From contig NZ_CP166850.1 of assembly GCF_041346945.1 (NCBI RefSeq), forward strand, positions 9,222,501 to 9,286,500: a DNA stretch of 64,000 nt, in the 5' to 3' direction. The DNA comes from Amycolatopsis sp. cg9 (GTDB lineage Bacteria > Actinomycetota > Actinomycetes > Mycobacteriales > Pseudonocardiaceae). Below are positions 36,445 to 45,591 of the stretch, in pieces. A program made the translations under genes and the position numbers. A model generated the notes under the pieces. It was not told the DNA's origin. It saw nothing but the letters and a program-made list of their open reading frames with translations, and searched no databases. How positions within the stretch are numbered: position 1 is the stretch's first letter; the number at the start of each line of letters is the position of its first letter.

Positions 36445-38413
36445 GGTGATGTGTGCGGTCTCGCAGGATCCTTGACAGTTTGTCGTCTCAGCTTCCTTGA
36501 CGTCAGCTGAGTTCTATCGGCGCCGTGCGTAGGGCTTCATGCGGGCGATCGGGCGGTTCGGGTCACGCGGGTGCAGGGACAGTTCTTGCTCGCCGTGAAG
36601 GACCCGGAAGTGGGTGTCTTCGACGACGACGGTGACGATCTTGCCCGCGTGAGTGGCGCCGACGCGAAGGAGCTGGCGGGCGACCATAATGATCCCGTCT
36701 TTGGGGACGCGTCGTTCGGCTTGCGGTGGCCGCTGCGGCGGGGCCGGCGGCAGCGGGCTGGTGGCTTGTCGTGCGCCAGTGAGAGCGAGTCGTTTATCCA
36801 GCGTGATCGGGTAGGGCAGGGTCTTGACCAGGGTGTTGTTCGCGATCACGTGCATTAGGTGCCCGTCCAACCGGACTGAAACGCGCTGCCCCGCGAGGCC
36901 GGTGCCGACCGGGAACTGCTCGCCCTTGAAGTTGACGACACCGTCTCGGCCGATCGCTCGGTCCACCTCGATCGCGGTGTTCTCGGGCAGTCGGGTCCGG
37001 CCTGCGCTGGTCCGCGGTAACGCGGGCGCTGCCGGTGCGGGGCCGGCCGGTCGGCCGCCTCGCATCAGCAGGTAGCGCAGGTGTTCTTCGTGCAGGCGGG
37101 AGCTAACGGTCTTGATGTGGTGCCCGTCGAGGTTGACGTGAATGCTGCGGTCGTCTGCCCAGATCATGACGGTGCGGCCCGAGTAGGCCGGGCCGAGCCA
37201 GAGTTCCTGGCTTCCGGCGATGGCGAAATGCCCGCTTGGCGGGACCCGGAACTCCGCCTCGACCGCGGACGGTGCTCCGGTGGCCGGCGGGTCCTGGATC
37301 AACGCCTCGGCCACGTCGAATTCCGTGTCAGCGGTGGAGTCGGCGGACTCGAGTGCCGTCGCTGGAACAGTGAGCGGTTTCGGTTTGCTCGGCCGGAACA
37401 GGCTTGCTGGAGTGGCCATGTCCAGCGACTGATGTGGCCGGCTGTGGTTGTACTCGTGCACCCATGCGGAGATAGCGTCCTGAGCGGCATCAAGGCTCTC
37501 GAACGCCTCGACATCGTCGAGCAGCTCCTCGCGCAGGGTCTTGTGGAACCGCTCGATCTTGCCGGTGGTGGTGGGCGATCGGCGTTTGGTCAGCCGTTGG
37601 CTGATGCCGTTCTCGCGGCAGATCCGCTCGAACAGCACCTCGGCCGGATACGGACGTGTGAAGCGCCCTGTGAACTGCTTTCCGTTATCCGTCAAAACTT
37701 CCGAGGGGACGCCGTAGCGGCGCATCGCCGTGGTGAAGGCTTCGACGACCGCACGACCGGTGGGGATCACAACGACCGCGGCGATCACGATGAACCGAGA
37801 GTGGTCATCGATACCGGTGACCAATTTGCACTCGCGCCCATCAGCGAGGAATACGCCGCCGACGAGGTCCATCTGCCACAGCTGCATGGGTGCTTCTCGT
37901 TGCCAGCGCTTGTATTTGCGCTTGTGTTCCTGCTCTTGGGAAGCGATCAAGCCGTTGCGTGACAGGACACGATGCACAGCCGCCCGTGAGGGAACGCGCT
38001 CGACCTGGCGCCGTCCGAGCTCGTGACGGACTCGCCTCGCGCCCCAGCGCGGGTGTTGGCGGCGGATCTCACAGATCAGCGCTTCGAGATCGGCTTCCAC
38101 CCGGTGCGGTGTCCGGTGTGGTCGGCGAGATCCTTCTTGTAGACCGGCTACGCCGTGTTCGGTGTATCGGCTTCGCCAGGTGTAGATCGTCTGCCGGGAC
38201 ACCCCGTATCGCGCCGCTACCTCGCTCACTGGCGCCCCGTCTGCGGCCTCCAGCACTGCCCGGTAGCGCTGTTCGGCCTTTCACGCATCGTTCTCGCCCA
38301 CTCGACCTCCGTCACGCGCCTCGACGAGGCCAACAAGATCAACAAGCGTTGGAGTTGTCAACCATCCTGCGAGAACGAAACGTCAAGGATCCTGCGAGAC
38401 CACACACATCACC
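36445..38413 (-). mobile_element. IS481-family element with 32-bp inverted repeats
   Basis: The left end GGTGATGTGTGCGGTCTCGC (36445 on) and the right end read inward match over 32 bases with one difference, ending CTTGAC. The element is 1,969 bp with one transposase. If its ends follow the IS481 rule (TGT), it starts at 36450 and ends at 38408. No direct target duplication is seen; the flanks come from two different broken genes. Confidence 0.85.
36514..38256 (-). CDS. IS481-family transposase with long C-terminal domain
   Basis: 580 aa from GTG 38256. HTH at about residues 10-34 (VSEVAARYGVSRQTIYTWRS), DDE core (QLWQMDLVGG, VLTDNGKQF, GKIERFHKTL) and the Mu-type end HEYNHSRPHQSLDM. An unusual 260-residue tail with three strand-rich units follows (FAIAGSQELWLGPAYSGRTV, VNFKGEQFPVGTGLAGQRVS, LLRVGATHAGKIVTVVVEDT). 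An ATG at 38288 would add a natural N terminus (MREKAEQRYRAVLEA) if one A were present in the GAAAGG run, so the start may carry a 1-base deletion. Confidence 0.85.
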   Translation of the reverse strand: MLEAADGAPVSEVAARYGVSRQTIYTWRSRYTEHGVAGLQEGSRRPHRTPHRVEADLEALICEIRRQHPRWGARRVRHELGRRQVERVPSRAAVHRVLSRNGLIASQEQEHKRKYKRWQREAPMQLWQMDLVGGVFLADGRECKLVTGIDDHSRFIVIAAVVVIPTGRAVVEAFTTAMRRYGVPSEVLTDNGKQFTGRFTRPYPAEVLFERICRENGISQRLTKRRSPTTTGKIERFHKTLREELLDDVEAFESLDAAQDAISAWVHEYNHSRPHQSLDMATPASLFRPSKPKPLTVPATALESADSTADTEFDVAEALIQDPPATGAPSAVEAEFRVPPSGHFAIAGSQELWLGPAYSGRTVMIWADDRSIHVNLDGHHIKTVSSRLHEEHLRYLLMRGGRPAGPAPAAPALPRTSAGRTRLPENTAIEVDRAIGRDGVVNFKGEQFPVGTGLAGQRVSVRLDGHLMHVIANNTLVKTLPYPITLDKRLALTGARQATSPLPPAPPQRPPQAERRVPKDGIIMVARQLLRVGATHAGKIVTVVVEDTHFRVLHGEQELSLHPRDPNRPIARMKPYARRR

Positions 38414-38934
38414 CGGGCCAGCGGGCGATGATCCGCCTCGGCTGGCGGTTGGTGGCGCCAGTCGGGTCGAGGAACCGGCGGCGGTTCAGGCCCAGCTGCA
38501 GCAGGTGCCGGCCGACGGTCCGCACCGAGATGGTGACGCCCTCGGCGGCCAGTTCGGTGGCGATCCGACGGGCGGAGTACTTCCGCTGTCGGCGCAATTG
38601 CTCGATTCGGGCCATCACCTCGGCTGGGGTGGCGGTGGGCTGGTGGTGGGAGACGCTCGGGTGGTCGAGCTGGCCGGTCTCGCCGTGGCGGCGCCAGCGG
38701 TTGATCCACTTGGATGCGCATTGGCGGGAGAGGCCCATCTCGGCGGCGACGTGGGCGATCGGGTGGGTCTTGGCAGCGCGCGACGAGCCGGCGGCGGCCC
38801 TCGATCGACAGCGGGACATTGCGGTGGGACACGGACGGGGCTTTCTGTTCGGCGTGATGGGTGGGTCGCACTTCTCATCCTGCCGCTGAAAGACCCGTCC
38901 CTCGCCCGCGTCACCAACGTCATGACCCGCAACA
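38414..38934 (-). pseudogene. Truncated, frameshifted IS481 transposase remnant
   Basis: The N terminus (SHRNVPLSIEGRRRLVARCQ) and the HTH part (IAHVAAEMGLSRQCASKWIN) lie in different frames, with a shift near 38770. The frame continues to RRRFLDPTGATNRQPRRIIA and stops where the IS481 element at 36445-38413 begins; the catalytic half is gone. The outer end TGTTGCGGGTCATGACG (to 38934) is the element's terminal repeat. Confidence 0.75.
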
Positions 38935-38949
38935 GCTAGTTGTCGGATT

Positions 38950-41757
38950 CTATGCCTTCGGCTGCCACTCCTTCAGCGCAACCTGAGCTGCCAAGGTGTC
39001 GGGGTGGTCGGGGCCGCGAACCCGGAGTTGGTCGGCTAGCAGGTCCGCGAACGCAGCCACGGCCGCGGCCGGATCCCCGGCCTCGCCGCGCCAGCGTGCG
39101 ATGTTGTAGCGGGTCAGGAGGGTGTCGGGGTGATCGGGCCCGAGAACCCGGAGCCGGTCGCCGAGCACGTCAACGAACGCGGCAAGGGCCCCGGCCGGAT
39201 CTCCTGCGCGTCCCTGCCAGTAGGCCACGCTGTGGCGGGTCTTGAGGGTGTCGGGGTGGTCAGGCCCGAGAACCCGGAGCCGGTCGCCGAGCACGTCAAC
39301 GAACGCGGCAAGGGCCCCGGCCGGATCTCCTGCGCGTCCCTGCCAGTAGGCCACGCTGTGGCGAGTCAAGAGAGTGTCGGGGTGATCAGGCCCGAAGACC
39401 CGGAGTTGGTCGGCGAGCAGGTCAGCGAACGCGGCGGAGGCCGAGGCCGGGTCTCCGGCCTCGGCATGCCAGTAAGCCACATTGTGGCGGGTCATAAGGG
39501 TATCGGGATGCTCTGGCCCGAGGATCCGGAGTTTGTCGGTGAGCAGGTCGGCGAAAGCGGTGGCGGCCCCCTCCGGGTCCCCGGCCTCGCCACGGCTCTG
39601 CGCCATGTTGTGGCGGGTCAAGAGGGTGTAGGGGTGGTCGCGGCCGAAGACCCGGAGTTTGTCGGTGAGCAGGTCGGCGAACGCGGCGGCGGCCCCCTCC
39701 GGGTCCCCGGCCTCGCCACGCATGTAAGCCATGTTGTGGCGGGTCAAGAGGGTGCTTGGGTGGTCGCGACCGAAGACCCGCACCATGTCGTCTAGCAGGT
39801 CACTCAACGCAGCGCCAGCCCAGGTCGCGTCTCCGGCCTCGCCAAGCCGGTAGATGATGTTGTGGCGGGTCGTGAGGACGTGCTGGTGGTCGGGCCCAAA
39901 AACCTTTACCACGTCGTCCAGCAAATCAGCCAACACAGCGGCAGATCCAGCCAGGTCTCCGGCATGCCCCTGCCAGTGAGCGAGATTGTGGCGGGCGGTT
40001 AGGGTATCGGGGTGGTCCGATCTAAGCCGGGTCTTGGCGAGGGTGCGGAGCTGACTAAAGTGCGTGATGGCGGCGGCGAGCAGACCGGCTTCGCCGAGGC
40101 TGGTTCCGGTGCGAAACAGGACGGCGTGGCCATTGGGTGTCCAGAGGGCATCCGAGGCGACGGTATGCAGAGCCGTGGTGTTGGATCGCAGCGCCGCCGC
40201 CAGCGCCTGGTCGCGCTCGACCTGGGGCCAGATCGCCAGCAGGGCATCCGCAGTGACCCGGACCGTTGCGGAGTTGTCGGGTCTTCCGCGGAAGCCGTCG
40301 CGGGTCGTACGTTGAACCACGGCGTGGACCCGAACCTCTCTGTGCGGGGCCTGAGTGTCGAGGGTGATCAGAGACAGCCGGTGCAGCATCCCCAGCGCCT
40401 CCTCCACGTCATCGCTCCCGACATCTCGGTCGAGCGTGGTGCTCCAGTGTTCGCGAAGAGCGCTGATGCCGAACAGAACGAGAGGTGACCCGGCGGGGTC
40501 CAGAAGGCTGGCGACGTGCATTACCGGCCCGGCCATGCCAACTGGACGCATCGTGTTGGCCAGGTCCAGGGACAGGGCGAATGTGGCGGCGACGGTCCGG
40601 TTGTAGCCGTCGGCTAACTCGTCCAAGGTGGGCAGTAGGTCGTCCAGGCGGCGGTGCTGCTCGGCAAGCCGAGATCGGTAACCGGGGATGGTCATGAGGT
40701 CGACGGACAGGTCGAGCAGGACGGGCCGGTTGATCACGTAGGCAATCGCATGCGCCAGGGCCAGCGGCAGATACCCGAGGTCCCGGGCCAGGCCCTTCAG
40801 CTCAGCGGGCCCGCCAAGCAAGGCTGGGTGCTCGGCAACTTTCGCGGTCAGGTAAGCGTACGCCTCTTGCTCGGAGAACACCCCGACGTCGATCAGCTTT
40901 CGCTCTGGGCGGGCGAGAGCGGGATCGCGACGCCGGGTCGTTACGATTACTTGGCCGCGCGGGGCCGCGGGAGGCCACAGGTCGTGCAGATCTTTCAGGT
41001 GTTGCAGGTCGTCGAGCACGATCAGCCAGCGCCCCTTGTCGCCTGCACACCAGTTGAGCAGCTTCTGCGCGGCGCTTTCCGGGTCAGAGGGGGCGTCTTC
41101 GACCAGGTCGTGGGCGGCGTCGGCGTAGGCGGTCACGATCGTGTCCCGCGACCGGGCCGATACCCAGATCACGAGCCGCAGTCGCGGGTCCCTCCAGTGG
41201 GTCCAGGCATAGTCGGCAGCCAGCTGGGTCTTGCCGACCCCGCCGGTGCCGACGAGCACCTGGGTTCGCACCACCGGGTCCGAAGCAGCCTCTGTCACAC
41301 CCAGTGAGCTGGTCAGGACGAGGCGGGGTTGGAATCGCTCATCCAGCACCGGCGGCCACCCGACCCGCACAGTAGGTTCAGGCTGTCCAGGAGTGCCGGC
41401 GGGGTGCTTGAGCAGCGACAGCAGATCCTCGTGCCTGGTCTTCCACTCCCTCACCTCCAGCGCGCGGCAGGCGACCTCGTCCAGACCTGGCCGCAGCGGC
41501 TCGTCCGTCCGTTTGCGATACGCCCAGGCCACGCATGCCACGATCAGAGCCTCGATGGTCTCCCACTCCGGTCGCTCAGCCTGCCTGGCCGGGTCGAGCA
41601 AGTTGTTCAGCGTCGTAGGGGCCAGATGGTTGATATGGGGGTCAGTGATTTTGGCGAAGCTCGCTAACGCCCGCGGCGAGGGGACTCCGCAGTGCTTCAT
41701 CAGCCGCTGGAGACTTCCGGCGAACCAGGCGTGCGGATCCACTGCCGTCCGCGCCAC
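38950..41757 (-). CDS. NB-ARC/TPR STAND ATPase, long repeat array
   Basis: 935 aa. The N-terminal helical domain (about 1-100, with LNNLLDPARQAERPEWETIE and ALIVACVAWA) resembles the XRE-like front domain of other actinobacterial NB-ARC proteins. NB-ARC: P-loop GTGGVGKTQLA (about 170-180), Walker B GRWLIVLDDLQ, VIVTTRRRD and GYLPLAL. About ten 42-residue TPR units follow (LGPDHPDTLLTRHSVAYWQG). It lacks the NSV/NRV tag of the protein at 27105-29291 but shares its ATPase and repeat design. It is most likely a ligand-sensing switch protein. Confidence 0.9.
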   Translation of the reverse strand: MARTAVDPHAWFAGSLQRLMKHCGVPSPRALASFAKITDPHINHLAPTTLNNLLDPARQAERPEWETIEALIVACVAWAYRKRTDEPLRPGLDEVACRALEVREWKTRHEDLLSLLKHPAGTPGQPEPTVRVGWPPVLDERFQPRLVLTSSLGVTEAASDPVVRTQVLVGTGGVGKTQLAADYAWTHWRDPRLRLVIWVSARSRDTIVTAYADAAHDLVEDAPSDPESAAQKLLNWCAGDKGRWLIVLDDLQHLKDLHDLWPPAAPRGQVIVTTRRRDPALARPERKLIDVGVFSEQEAYAYLTAKVAEHPALLGGPAELKGLARDLGYLPLALAHAIAYVINRPVLLDLSVDLMTIPGYRSRLAEQHRRLDDLLPTLDELADGYNRTVAATFALSLDLANTMRPVGMAGPVMHVASLLDPAGSPLVLFGISALREHWSTTLDRDVGSDDVEEALGMLHRLSLITLDTQAPHREVRVHAVVQRTTRDGFRGRPDNSATVRVTADALLAIWPQVERDQALAAALRSNTTALHTVASDALWTPNGHAVLFRTGTSLGEAGLLAAAITHFSQLRTLAKTRLRSDHPDTLTARHNLAHWQGHAGDLAGSAAVLADLLDDVVKVFGPDHQHVLTTRHNIIYRLGEAGDATWAGAALSDLLDDMVRVFGRDHPSTLLTRHNMAYMRGEAGDPEGAAAAFADLLTDKLRVFGRDHPYTLLTRHNMAQSRGEAGDPEGAATAFADLLTDKLRILGPEHPDTLMTRHNVAYWHAEAGDPASASAAFADLLADQLRVFGPDHPDTLLTRHSVAYWQGRAGDPAGALAAFVDVLGDRLRVLGPDHPDTLKTRHSVAYWQGRAGDPAGALAAFVDVLGDRLRVLGPDHPDTLLTRYNIARWRGEAGDPAAAVAAFADLLADQLRVRGPDHPDTLAAQVALKEWQPKA
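38985..40020 (-). repeat. 126-bp tandem TPR-coding repeats
   Basis: About eight in-frame units. Two neighbouring units, roughly 39109-39234 and 39235-39360, are almost the same base for base. Units near the ATPase domain are more diverged. Confidence 0.85.
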
Positions 41758-42041
41758 GCGACACCACCCCCAAGAACTAAGTTCTTTACACGTAGCCCCC
41801 GCCTAGCGCAAGGCCAGGCGTGTTCATTCCTGTTCCGTCCTCGACCAGCTCACAACGGCGCAAGAGGGCTCTGAGCAGCGGAAACATCACCGACCGGCCA
41901 CCCGGTGTCCACGAGTGTTCGGGGATGCGCGGCGACGTTGCCCGCTTGGCGGGGTGCCGGTCACGGTGAAAGCAGGTCGGCCGACCTGCTTCCACAGCCC
42001 GCGCACCGCGGGCCCCGCGACGAGCAGAACACGAGGAACCG

Positions 42042-42245
42042 ATGATGGTGACTTGGCTGATGACCGCCTACGCGGCCGTGGTGATGGTCCTACTGGCCAC
42101 CTCGGGCGGAGTGGCGTTGTTCGTCACCGACACAGCCCGCGCCGACCGTGCCTATCGACTGGTCAAACTCCTACTCGCCGCCGTCACCGGCGGCACCGGG
42201 CTGGTGGCGTGCCTGATCCAGTTGCACCAGGTCGGACTGCTGTGA
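42042..42245 (+). CDS. Small two-TM membrane protein
   Basis: 67 aa from ATG 42042 after GAGGAACC. Membrane segments at about residues 7-28 (AYAAVVMVLLATSGGVALFV) and 40-60 (LVKLLLAAVTGGTGLVACLI) with a basic loop between. No family known. The 284 bases before it hold no gene, and the 290 bases after it (to 42536) hold only decayed frames. Confidence 0.55.
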   Translation: MMVTWLMTAYAAVVMVLLATSGGVALFVTDTARADRAYRLVKLLLAAVTGGTGLVACLIQLHQVGLL

Positions 42246-42536
42246 TCGCCGCACCGTGTCCCTGCTGGGTGCACGCGAGCTTGAACCGCTCAGTCAGCGT
42301 CTGCCGGACGGCGTCGTCATCCAGGATCGAAAGGGAACAGCTGGAAGAATTGGAGTCGGCTGGTCGTGGCGACCCATCACCAACCGGTGTTGCTGCGCTG
42401 GCCGCTAAATGCTGGGAACGATTGGACCGCAGGTACGTTCTCGAACGCGACCTCCGCTGCTTTGTACCAGCGCGCGACGCTGTTCACGTCCATCCTCGGA
42501 GATCAGCGCTGCTACTGCGCTCAACCATCGGCATCG

Positions 42537-43283
42537 TCGCGCTGGAGGCCGCGATGCGAGCCGGTGTGGCCAAGGTGGTCCACGTGTCCACCGACGAGGT
42601 CTACGGCCCGCTGCCCACCAGCGCCGCCGCCGAGGACGCACCGCTGCACCCAACCGTTCCCTACGCGGCCAGCAAAGCCTGCAGCGACCTGCTCGCCCAC
42701 TTGTACTTCACTCGTGCGGGGTCCCTGGCTATGTCCGCGAATTTCGACGGCACTTGCTCGCGAAAAGCGACGGCGCCGAGCAAGATCGATGTCGACGAAT
42801 GCTGGCAGCACCCGGGCCCGTCCAAGCGGCCGATCGTGGCCGATGCTCGCTGCTGATCAGGTCGTTCGTCCTCGCTGCGCTGCGGGCGCTCCACCTGGAC
42901 CAGCAGCTTCGTCACCGGCAGGATGGCCAGGACGAGCGGACCCACCAACTGAGACCCTTGGCAGGCAGTGACGTCAACATTCGCGAGCACGGAGTCGCTC
43001 GGCTCGAAGGCGACGTCGCCATTGCCGGAGAACCGACGTCCAGATTCACGGTCAGGACCAGGTCCCGGTGTGCATCGCCCGCAGCTCCAACAACTACGGG
43101 CCACGCCAGCACCCGGGGAAGCTGATCCCGCGGTTCCTCGGGCTGCTGCTGTTCGGGGCGGCAGGTGACCGTGCACGGCCGCGGGCAGCACCGCCGCAAC
43201 TGGTTGCACGTGGAAGGCAACTGCCGGGCCATCGAACAGGTCCTGCGCGCCGGGTGAGACCTACAACGTCGGCGGCGGCTCCG
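42537..43283 (+). pseudogene. RmlB-like NAD-dependent dehydratase, broken by an insert
   Basis: The first part reads ALEAAMRAGVAKVVHVSTDE then VYGPLP and PYAASKACSDLLAHLYF, with the YxxxK motif of the extended SDR family (dTDP-glucose 4,6-dehydratase type). The family sequence resumes at about 43067 with VCIARSSNNYGPRQHPGKLI, then in other frames HGRGQHRRNWLHV and TYNVGGGS. About 340 bases (42726-43066) sit between two GGTCCC repeats and do not match the family. The N-terminal NAD-binding part is missing. Confidence 0.7.
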
Positions 43284-44271
43284 ACCTGACAACGCAGACT
43301 TCAGTGATCAGGTCGGCGATCGCTGCCGCGACCTGGTCCGGTACGTCGTGGTTCATGTGGTGGCCGGTGCCGTCCAGCACGAGGTGGCGAGAGCGGTTCG
43401 ACATGGCCGCCAGGGACCGCTGGAGCTCGAGCCAAACCGGGTAGACCGGTCCCCAGCCGTTGCCATTGCCGACCGTCAGCACGGTCATCGGCAAGTCACC
43501 GAGCCGCCGAGCCGAGGCCGGGGTGACGCGAGGGGCGACCGCAAGCCCTAGAAACTCTCCCACTACGGCACGGCGGTGTGCCGTAGTCAGGGCGCGCGCC
43601 GCCGCGGCCGGTGCCATTCGCGCTCCCACCTCGCCGACGGCCTCGCGAATCAAGCGCCGACGCCCGTTTATGTCGTGCCAGGCACGAGTCCAGCCCAGGG
43701 GCCGTGCCTGCCGGCGGCCCGCTTTCCACCACAGCTCGTTCACGGACTTCGCCGGGTCGGCCGCCGCAAGTGGCCGCGCTTGGTCCTCGTGGGAGGAGTC
43801 GACCAGGATGAGGCCGACGACGCGGTCCGGGTTCCCGGCGGCAAGGATGCGGGCAACGATCCCGCCGTAGGAGTGGCCGACCAGCACCACCGAGGTCAGT
43901 TCGAGGGCGTCCAGCAAGGCGGTGATCTCGCCGGCCAAGACCGTCGGCGTCCTCGGTCCTCGGGGAGCGGGGTCGCTCCAGCCGACACCACCGCGGTCCA
44001 CGGCGTAGGCCGTGATGTCTTCGGGCAGCGCACGGAAGACCTGGTGCCATTCCAGGGCCGTCGCGCCCAGCGCGGGCAGCACCACCACGACCGGGCCGCA
44101 CTCTCCCGCACTGGTCCGCACCACATGCAGCCGGCGACCGCCGATGTCGACCAGACGGCCCGGCGGCGGAAACCGACGTTCATCGCGTCCCTGTCCCACG
44201 CGCTGGTACAGCCATCCGCCGGCGGCTATCAACGCCGCGCAGGAAGCCGCCATCACCGCGGAACGCCTCAT
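43261..44271 (-). CDS. Alpha/beta hydrolase with N-terminal anchor
   Basis: 336 aa from ATG 44271 with GGAGG upstream. A hydrophobic N terminus (AVMAASCAALIAAGGWL) is a signal peptide or membrane anchor. The hydrolase fold shows the nucleophile elbow GHSYGG (about 131-136), the acid in VLILVDSSHED or near the C terminus, and the histidine in LVLDGTGHHMNHD. The substrate is unknown; such enzymes cleave esters, epoxides or lactones. A possible operator lies just upstream. Confidence 0.85.
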   Translation of the reverse strand: MRRSAVMAASCAALIAAGGWLYQRVGQGRDERRFPPPGRLVDIGGRRLHVVRTSAGECGPVVVVLPALGATALEWHQVFRALPEDITAYAVDRGGVGWSDPAPRGPRTPTVLAGEITALLDALELTSVVLVGHSYGGIVARILAAGNPDRVVGLILVDSSHEDQARPLAAADPAKSVNELWWKAGRRQARPLGWTRAWHDINGRRRLIREAVGEVGARMAPAAAARALTTAHRRAVVGEFLGLAVAPRVTPASARRLGDLPMTVLTVGNGNGWGPVYPVWLELQRSLAAMSNRSRHLVLDGTGHHMNHDVPDQVAAAIADLITEVCVVRSEPPPTL

Positions 44272-44290
44272 CGGGTCCTCCTTCGTAGCT

Positions 44291-44310
44291 CAGACTTAGT
44301 GTTCAGTCTG
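44291..44310. promoter_or_regulatory. Inverted repeat upstream of hydrolase
   Basis: CAGACT-N8-AGTCTG, with a TATAGC -10-like box just outside it on the minus strand (near 44312-44317). It sits 20 bases before the hydrolase start and resembles a TetR-type operator, but no regulator gene is adjacent. Confidence 0.45.
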
Positions 44311-44344
44311 CTATAGCGGGACGCACACGTTCCGGACCGACTAA

Positions 44345-45163
44345 CCCAGCAGCCGCCCGCGCCGCAGCCCGGCCCGCACCCCCGCACACCTGGTCCGGGC
44401 GATCGTGCGGCTGCGGTGGCGGCAGAGGCTGGGCCCGGTCCAGATCGGCGGCCGGCTCGACCTGCCCGCATCCACGGTGCACGCAGTGCTCGTTCGCTGC
44501 CGGATCAACCGCCTGTCCCGGCTCGACCGGGTCACCGGTGAGCCGTTGCGCCGCTACGAGCACGACCATCCCGGGTCGCTGATCCACGTCGATGTCACCA
44601 AGTTCGGCAACATCCCCGACGGCGGCGGACACCGCTACGTCGGCCGGGCTCAAGGCGAGATCAACAAACGAGCCACGCCCGGCCTGACCCGCGGCGCGGA
44701 CTACAAGCCCCGCACCGGCACCGCGTTCGTGCACACCGTCATCGATGATCACTCCCGTGTCGCCTACGCCGAAATCCACGCCGACGAGACAGCAGTGACT
44801 GCCATCGCGGTGCTGCGCCGGGCAGTGGCCTGGTTCGCCGAGCTGGGCGTGATCGTCGAGCGGGTGCTGTCGGACAACGGGTCGGCCTACCGCTCGCACG
44901 CCTGGCGGGACACCTGCGCCGAGCTGGGCGTCGTCCCGAAGCGGACCCGGCCTTACCGGCCGCAGACCAATGGCAAGGTCGAGCGGTTCCACCGCACCTT
45001 GGCCGACGGGTGGGCCTACGCTTGCTTCTACCCGTCGGAGGCCCTGCGGCGGGCGGCGCTACCGGGCTGGCTGCACTTCTACAATCATCATCGACCCCAC
45101 AGCTCAACCAGCGGCAAGCCGCCGGTCACCCGGCTGACCAACCTCTCTGGACATCACACCTAG
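44345..45163 (+). pseudogene. IS481 transposase lacking N terminus
   Basis: The frame opens mid-protein (RSPARTPAHLVRAIVRLRWR) and continues intact to the natural end (HFYNHHRPHSS...LTNLSGHH). The DDE residues are in IHVDVTKFG, RVLSDNGSAY and GKVERFHRTL. The usual HTH of about 60 residues is missing, so it is probably inactive. It does not derive from the same copy as the remnant at 38414-38934, because both contain the overlapping linker region. Confidence 0.8.
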
Positions 45164-45591
45164 CGCTACGACGGCCTTCTCGGCATGGCCAGCCAAGACC
45201 TCCGGCCGGACCGGGTTGCCGGTGACCACGGCGCGCTTGCGCGCCCGCTCCGGCAACAGCGCCATCATCGACTAGGGAGAGGCGGATCACAGAGCGCAAC
45301 ACCAAGGCGTCTGGGCAGCTCAGCAGCGAGTTACTGGCGCTCCGCGGTCACGCACCGCGGCCGCGACACTCAGCAGCTCGGCGACCGAGCTGGCTGGACA
45401 CGCGTACTGCACATCTTCCTCGCCGGGTGACCGCTGCACGCGAGAGTCAGTTCCACAAGAGGACGCAAAGGAGGCAGGCATCGAAAATTTGCGTCTGCAA
45501 GCATCTGTACCATCAGCGAACTCTAGTAGGTTGTAACGGATGGGCGCCTCAGCAGCGACTTCAGGTCTAGGAGCAATCGGGAGGATGCTTG
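45164..45591. other. Junction region before the NACHT gene
   Basis: About 430 bases. Base composition changes from GC-rich to AT-richer around 45420, which may be the left border of the imported NACHT gene. No gene was found. The last 30 bases supply the ribosome site GGGAGG. Confidence 0.45.

Noticed and set aside
38985..40020. CRISPR-like regular repeats in the second NB-ARC gene
   Set aside because: Also coding TPR units, not repeat-spacer structure.
38414..45163. The two IS481 remnants as halves of one element
   Set aside because: Both contain the linker region before the catalytic core and differ there, so they come from different copies.
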